Below are positions 62,034 through 64,000 of a stretch of 64,000 bases of DNA, piece after piece. A program made the translations under genes and the position numbers. The notes beneath the pieces were generated by a model, which ran no database searches, was not told the DNA's origin, and saw only the letters and a list, made by a program, of their open reading frames with translations. Source of the DNA: CAWGJF01 sp963715745 (GTDB taxonomy: Bacteria; Bacteroidota; Ignavibacteria; Ignavibacteriales; Ignavibacteriaceae); contig OY970271.1 in assembly GCA_963715745.1 (NCBI GenBank), positions 682,001 to 746,000 on the forward strand, given 5' to 3'. The first letter of the stretch is position 1. Every line of letters begins with the position of its first letter.

Positions 62034-62197
62034 GTATAACCCGCCAATCAAGCCGAACGCTTCCGTCGGTCTTGGTATTTGCAGTTTGTATTTATTTAGT
62101 TTTTTGTTCATTGTTCTTAGTAAATAACATTATCAGTTAATCAATTTATAATCGCCGTAAACCGTTCAGCGGCGGGTTATCGGCAACGCCGTTATAG
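62034..62197 (+). other. attC site 8 (intact, 164 bp)
   Basis: Left GTATAACCCGCCAATCAAGC (62034-62053) followed by CGAACGC; right arm GTTCAGCGGCGGGTTATCGG (62164-62183) ending CAACGCC-GTTATAG (62191-62197). The arms can pair through most of the site. This is the cleanest attC in the window and shows the arm pattern into which IS-A goes (CAAGCCGA). Confidence 0.88.
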
Positions 62198-62216
62198 TGC
62201 AAGAGAAGGAAATAAT

Positions 62217-62849
62217 ATGAATATATTAATCATAGGTTCAACTGGGGGTACTGGAAAGCAGTTGGTTAAGAAATCTCTTGAACGTGGTCATTTTGTTACT
62301 GCATTTGCTCGTAATTCTATAAAAGTCTCAATTACTCACCCCAACTTGAAAGTAATCGAAGGCAACGTCCTAGATATTGAATCATTAAAAAAAGCAGTTA
62401 TTGGTCAAGACGTTGTGCTATGTGCATTGGGTCATAAGAGATGGTTTTACCCGACAAAGATTCTTTCAAAAGGAACAAGTAATATAATTGAGGCTATGCA
62501 AGAGAATAAAGTCAAACGATTTATCTGCGAAACTTCACTCGGACTTGGGGAAAGTATTGGGAAAATGGGTCTTTATTATTCTTTTTTTGTAATACCATTT
62601 ATTCTACCATTTTACTTTTGGGATAAAAGAAAACAAGAATCAGTAATCAAATCAAGTTCTCTAGATTGGACAATTGTTAGACCTGGAGCACTGAATAACA
62701 AAAAAGCAAAAGGGAAATATCGCCACGGTTCAAAAGTTGGAAATTATATTTACACTGTTAGTATTTCTCGTGAAGATGTTGCAGAATTTATGTTAAACCA
62801 AATCGAAGATAAGAATTATGTTCATTCAACACCTGGTCTATGTTGGTAA
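62217..62849 (+). CDS. cassette 9 NAD(P)H-binding SDR-like protein
   Basis: A 210-residue protein with an atypical SDR/NmrA-like Rossmann fold: IIGSTGGTGKQLVKKSLERGHFVTAFARN at the N-terminus, GNVLDIESLKKAVIGQDVVLCALGHKRWF, SSLDWTIVRPGALNNKKAKGKY near residue 140-160 and SREDVAEFMLNQIED near the end. Likely an NAD(P)-dependent reductase or redox sensor. Upstream GAAGGA supports the ATG. The gene ends just before the truncated attC. Confidence 0.85.
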   Translation: MNILIIGSTGGTGKQLVKKSLERGHFVTAFARNSIKVSITHPNLKVIEGNVLDIESLKKAVIGQDVVLCALGHKRWFYPTKILSKGTSNIIEAMQENKVKRFICETSLGLGESIGKMGLYYSFFVIPFILPFYFWDKRKQESVIKSSSLDWTIVRPGALNNKKAKGKYRHGSKVGNYIYTVSISREDVAEFMLNQIEDKNYVHSTPGLCW

Positions 62850-62862
62850 AACAATGAATGCA

Positions 62863-62897
62863 CTATAACCTCTTTAATAAGTAAAAAGTCAATAGGT
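62863..62897 (+). other. attC site 9, truncated by solo IS-B end
   Basis: CTATAAC (62863-62869) is the left core of the last cassette. Then 27 bases (62871-62897, TCTTTAATAAG...CAATAGGT) are identical to the left end of IS-B at 56729-56755. No rest of IS-B and no right arm follow; the sequence passes directly into chromosomal genes. The array was probably cut off by deletion from a former IS-B copy. Confidence 0.85.
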
Positions 62898-62913
62898 TAA
62901 AAAAGAAAATAAA

Positions 62914-62934
62914 AACCCCCGGTGAACCGGGGTT
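62914..62934 (-). terminator. terminator of T9SS protein gene
   Basis: AACCCCCGG / CCGGGGTT around TGAA. On the minus strand a T-run (TTTTTATTTTC) follows, so it belongs to the gene at 62983. Confidence 0.8.
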
Positions 62935-62936
62935 AA

Positions 62937-62975
62937 GATTCTTCGCTCCGCTCAGAATGACAGAATCAAGATGAC
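62937..62975. repeat. interspersed TTCTTCGCTC...AGAATGACA repeat
   Basis: Reversed relative of the repeats at 3236 and 6062 (TTCTTCGCTCCGCTCAGAATGACAG). Confidence 0.5.
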
Positions 62976-62982
62976 AATCCGG

Positions 62983-64000
62983 TTATTTTAACAGTATCAT
63001 CTTCTTCGTTTCAGAATAATTTCCCGCAGTTAATTTATAATAATAAATTCCGCTTGATAAGCCTGTTGCATTAAATTCAACTTCATAATTTCCGGCTGTT
63101 TTTTCTTCGTTTACTAATGTTGCAACCTGATTGCCAAGTACATCATAAACGTTTAATTGTACGTTAAGATTTCTCTCCCGCCCTGGCGGGATCGAAATGA
63201 CACCGGGGATTGAATATTTTATTGTTGTTGTCGGGTTAAACGGATTTGGATAGTTCTGTGATAAACAGAATTGTTCCGGATTATTAACTTCATTCTTTAC
63301 TCCGGTTACAATATCCGTAATATCTGATTTTATTATTGAGGGAATATTTGGAAGAGCATCATACATATTTACAAAGCTGTTTATATCCGGCTCATTAATT
63401 ATTCTTATAGTGTCAACAACTTCAGGCTTAATAGTCTGGAAGCAAACTTCAGTAGTAATTTGATATTGTGTGCTTTGCTGAACCTGCATTTTGTAAGTAA
63501 TTATATCACTTCCCGTTCCTTCTGTACTTCCGTCCTTATTAAAATCCGGATCATTAAGTGCATTGCCATAAATTTCCGTGCTGTCCTGGTAGCTGATGTG
63601 CTGAGTTGTAAAACCTTTAGGTGGAATGCGGTTATCTTTTAAAAACTCTGCTGCTCTTAAAAGCGTATGGGTTACATTTCCATCAACATCTGCAAAAACT
63701 CCTTCATAAACCTGTACCTGGTCTTCAGAAATAATTGTTTGGTAGTGCGGTTCATAATCTGAATCGTAACCAAATATTTTTCCATCAGCATCCCAGTTGC
63801 CTGATTCAAAAATAACCGGTCCGCTTTGTTCCTGCACTTTTAAATGAATCCACATTCTTCTGAAAGGAATGCCTGTAGGCAATTTATGACCAGCGAGATT
63901 TTCAAGCTTAACTTTAATAATTAATGAATCATTTTGTTCTTCTGTTTCAGTTGAAAGATTCAGAGCTTTTTCATTCACAAAGGCTTCTGCACGCGCAATT
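62983..64000 (-). CDS. C-terminal part of a T9SS-sorted cytochrome-type protein
   Basis: The gene continues beyond the right window edge: upstream of GTG 63978 the frame is open and reads IARAEAFVNEKALNL. The part seen has LENLAGHKLPTGIPFRRMWIHLKV and FESGNWDADGKIFG, the pattern of C-terminal beta domains after multihaem cytochrome c modules. It ends with a T9SS sorting domain (NYPNPFNPTTTIKYSIP...VYDVLGNQVATLV...KMILLK). The domain contains a 12-residue insert VISIPPGRERNL at 63167-63202, encoded by the same 35-bp element found at 7050. Probably an outer-surface electron-transfer protein; the haem part is outside the window. Confidence 0.8.
   Translation of the reverse strand, partial: IARAEAFVNEKALNLSTETEEQNDSLIIKVKLENLAGHKLPTGIPFRRMWIHLKVQEQSGPVIFESGNWDADGKIFGYDSDYEPHYQTIISEDQVQVYEGVFADVDGNVTHTLLRAAEFLKDNRIPPKGFTTQHISYQDSTEIYGNALNDPDFNKDGSTEGTGSDIITYKMQVQQSTQYQITTEVCFQTIKPEVVDTIRIINEPDINSFVNMYDALPNIPSIIKSDITDIVTGVKNEVNNPEQFCLSQNYPNPFNPTTTIKYSIPGVISIPPGRERNLNVQLNVYDVLGNQVATLVNEEKTAGNYEVEFNATGLSSGIYYYKLTAGNYSETKKMILLK
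63167..63202. repeat. 36-bp hairpin element inserted in frame in a T9SS protein
   Basis: Reverse complement of the element at 7050-7084, differing only in the loop. 36 bases equal 12 codons, so the reading frame of the host gene is kept. It sits between the SIP and VYDVLGN motifs of the sorting domain. Confidence 0.75.

Larger units (their letters stand above)
45640..62897 (+). mobile_element. integron gene-cassette array without integrase (CALIN)
   Basis: Nine consecutive cassettes with genes on the plus strand, each closed by an attC-type site. Every cassette starts GTTRRRY and ends with the reverse complement of its own start: GTTAGC/GCTAAC, GTTAGGC/GCCTAAC, GTTATAAGC/GCTTATAAC, GTTAGGCAGTA/TACTGCCTAAC, GTTATAAAAACATT/AATGTTTTTATAAC, GTTATACAAAA/TTTTGTATAAC and GTTATAGTGCA/TGCACTATAAC. 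The right arms share a consensus GGGC-nn-CGG-TTA-CGGCAAC-nCGTTA. The left arms share TAAC-nnGCC-n-TCAA-CCG. No tyrosine-recombinase integrase is in the window, so this is an array lacking intI here. Four attC sites carry complete IS110-type insertions and a fifth is cut by a solo IS end. Confidence 0.9.

Noticed and set aside
45640..62897. A CRISPR array or ordinary insertion-sequence island
   Set aside because: Repeats are not regularly spaced and have no constant spacer length; their core sites pair between start and end of each unit, which fits integron cassettes and not CRISPR.

Overview
The window is AT-rich and looks like a chromosomal segment of an Ignavibacteria/Chlorobi-type member of the Bacteroidota. 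Three proteins end in type IX secretion sorting domains with NYPNPFNP...YDVLGN...MILLK-like motifs. The window also carries a eukaryotic-type citrate synthase, DUF4252 genes behind an ECF sigma factor, and several small bacterial RRM RNA-binding proteins. No rRNA or tRNA gene was recognised.

Left part (1-13.4 kb). A lipoprotein gene is followed by five small RRM genes, two on the minus and three on the plus strand, with conserved leader sequences. Then come a secreted alpha/beta hydrolase, a DUF4143 ATPase followed by a fragment of a second hydrolase copy, and a SnoaL-like lipoprotein. Next are a decayed gene tail and a full-length homologue of the methyl-dependent restriction enzyme DpnI. 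After an ECF sigma factor with a C-terminal extension there is a probable module of a methanethiol methyltransferase (MddA), a DUF4242 protein, and a regulator fusing DUF4242, a cyclase-like domain and an AraC helix-turn-helix.

Middle part (13.6-44.6 kb). This is mostly chromosomal core: an M16 protease pair, DinB/VOC/SRPBCC genes, a sigma/anti-sigma/DUF4252 operon, a 760-residue coiled-coil protein and a 1603-residue protein joining an acyl-CoA ligase to a GNAT domain. It continues with citrate synthase, a beta-CASP nuclease, a possible restriction-modification pair, L-2-hydroxyglutarate oxidase, YceI, a LOG-family protein, a cyclic-nucleotide-gated channel, 4-alpha-glucanotransferase and a thioredoxin lipoprotein.

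Right part (45.6-62.9 kb). This is a mobile integron gene-cassette array with no integrase in the window. Nine cassettes, all transcribed on the plus strand, are separated by attC sites. Each cassette starts with GTTRRRY and ends with the reverse complement of its own start (for example GTTATAAAAACATT at 58253 and AATGTTTTTATAAC before the next site). Cargo includes a duplicated two-gene cassette, a TPR protein, a nitrilase, a lipoprotein, an HNH nuclease, a T9SS-sorted protein, a membrane protein and an NAD(P)-binding protein.

Five of the nine attC sites carry IS110/IS1111-type insertions or remnants: three copies of IS-A, one of IS-B and one solo IS-B end. Downstream of each IS-A transposase gene lies a structured segment of about 108-110 nt that looks like a bridge/seek RNA. 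Its guide segment matches the attC arm into which that copy is inserted, and it changes together with the target (CTCAAGCC against TCAACCC) while the helices keep compensatory changes. This is the most interesting system in the window: RNA-guided transposons specialised on integron recombination sites. The window ends in the C-terminal part of another T9SS-sorted protein.
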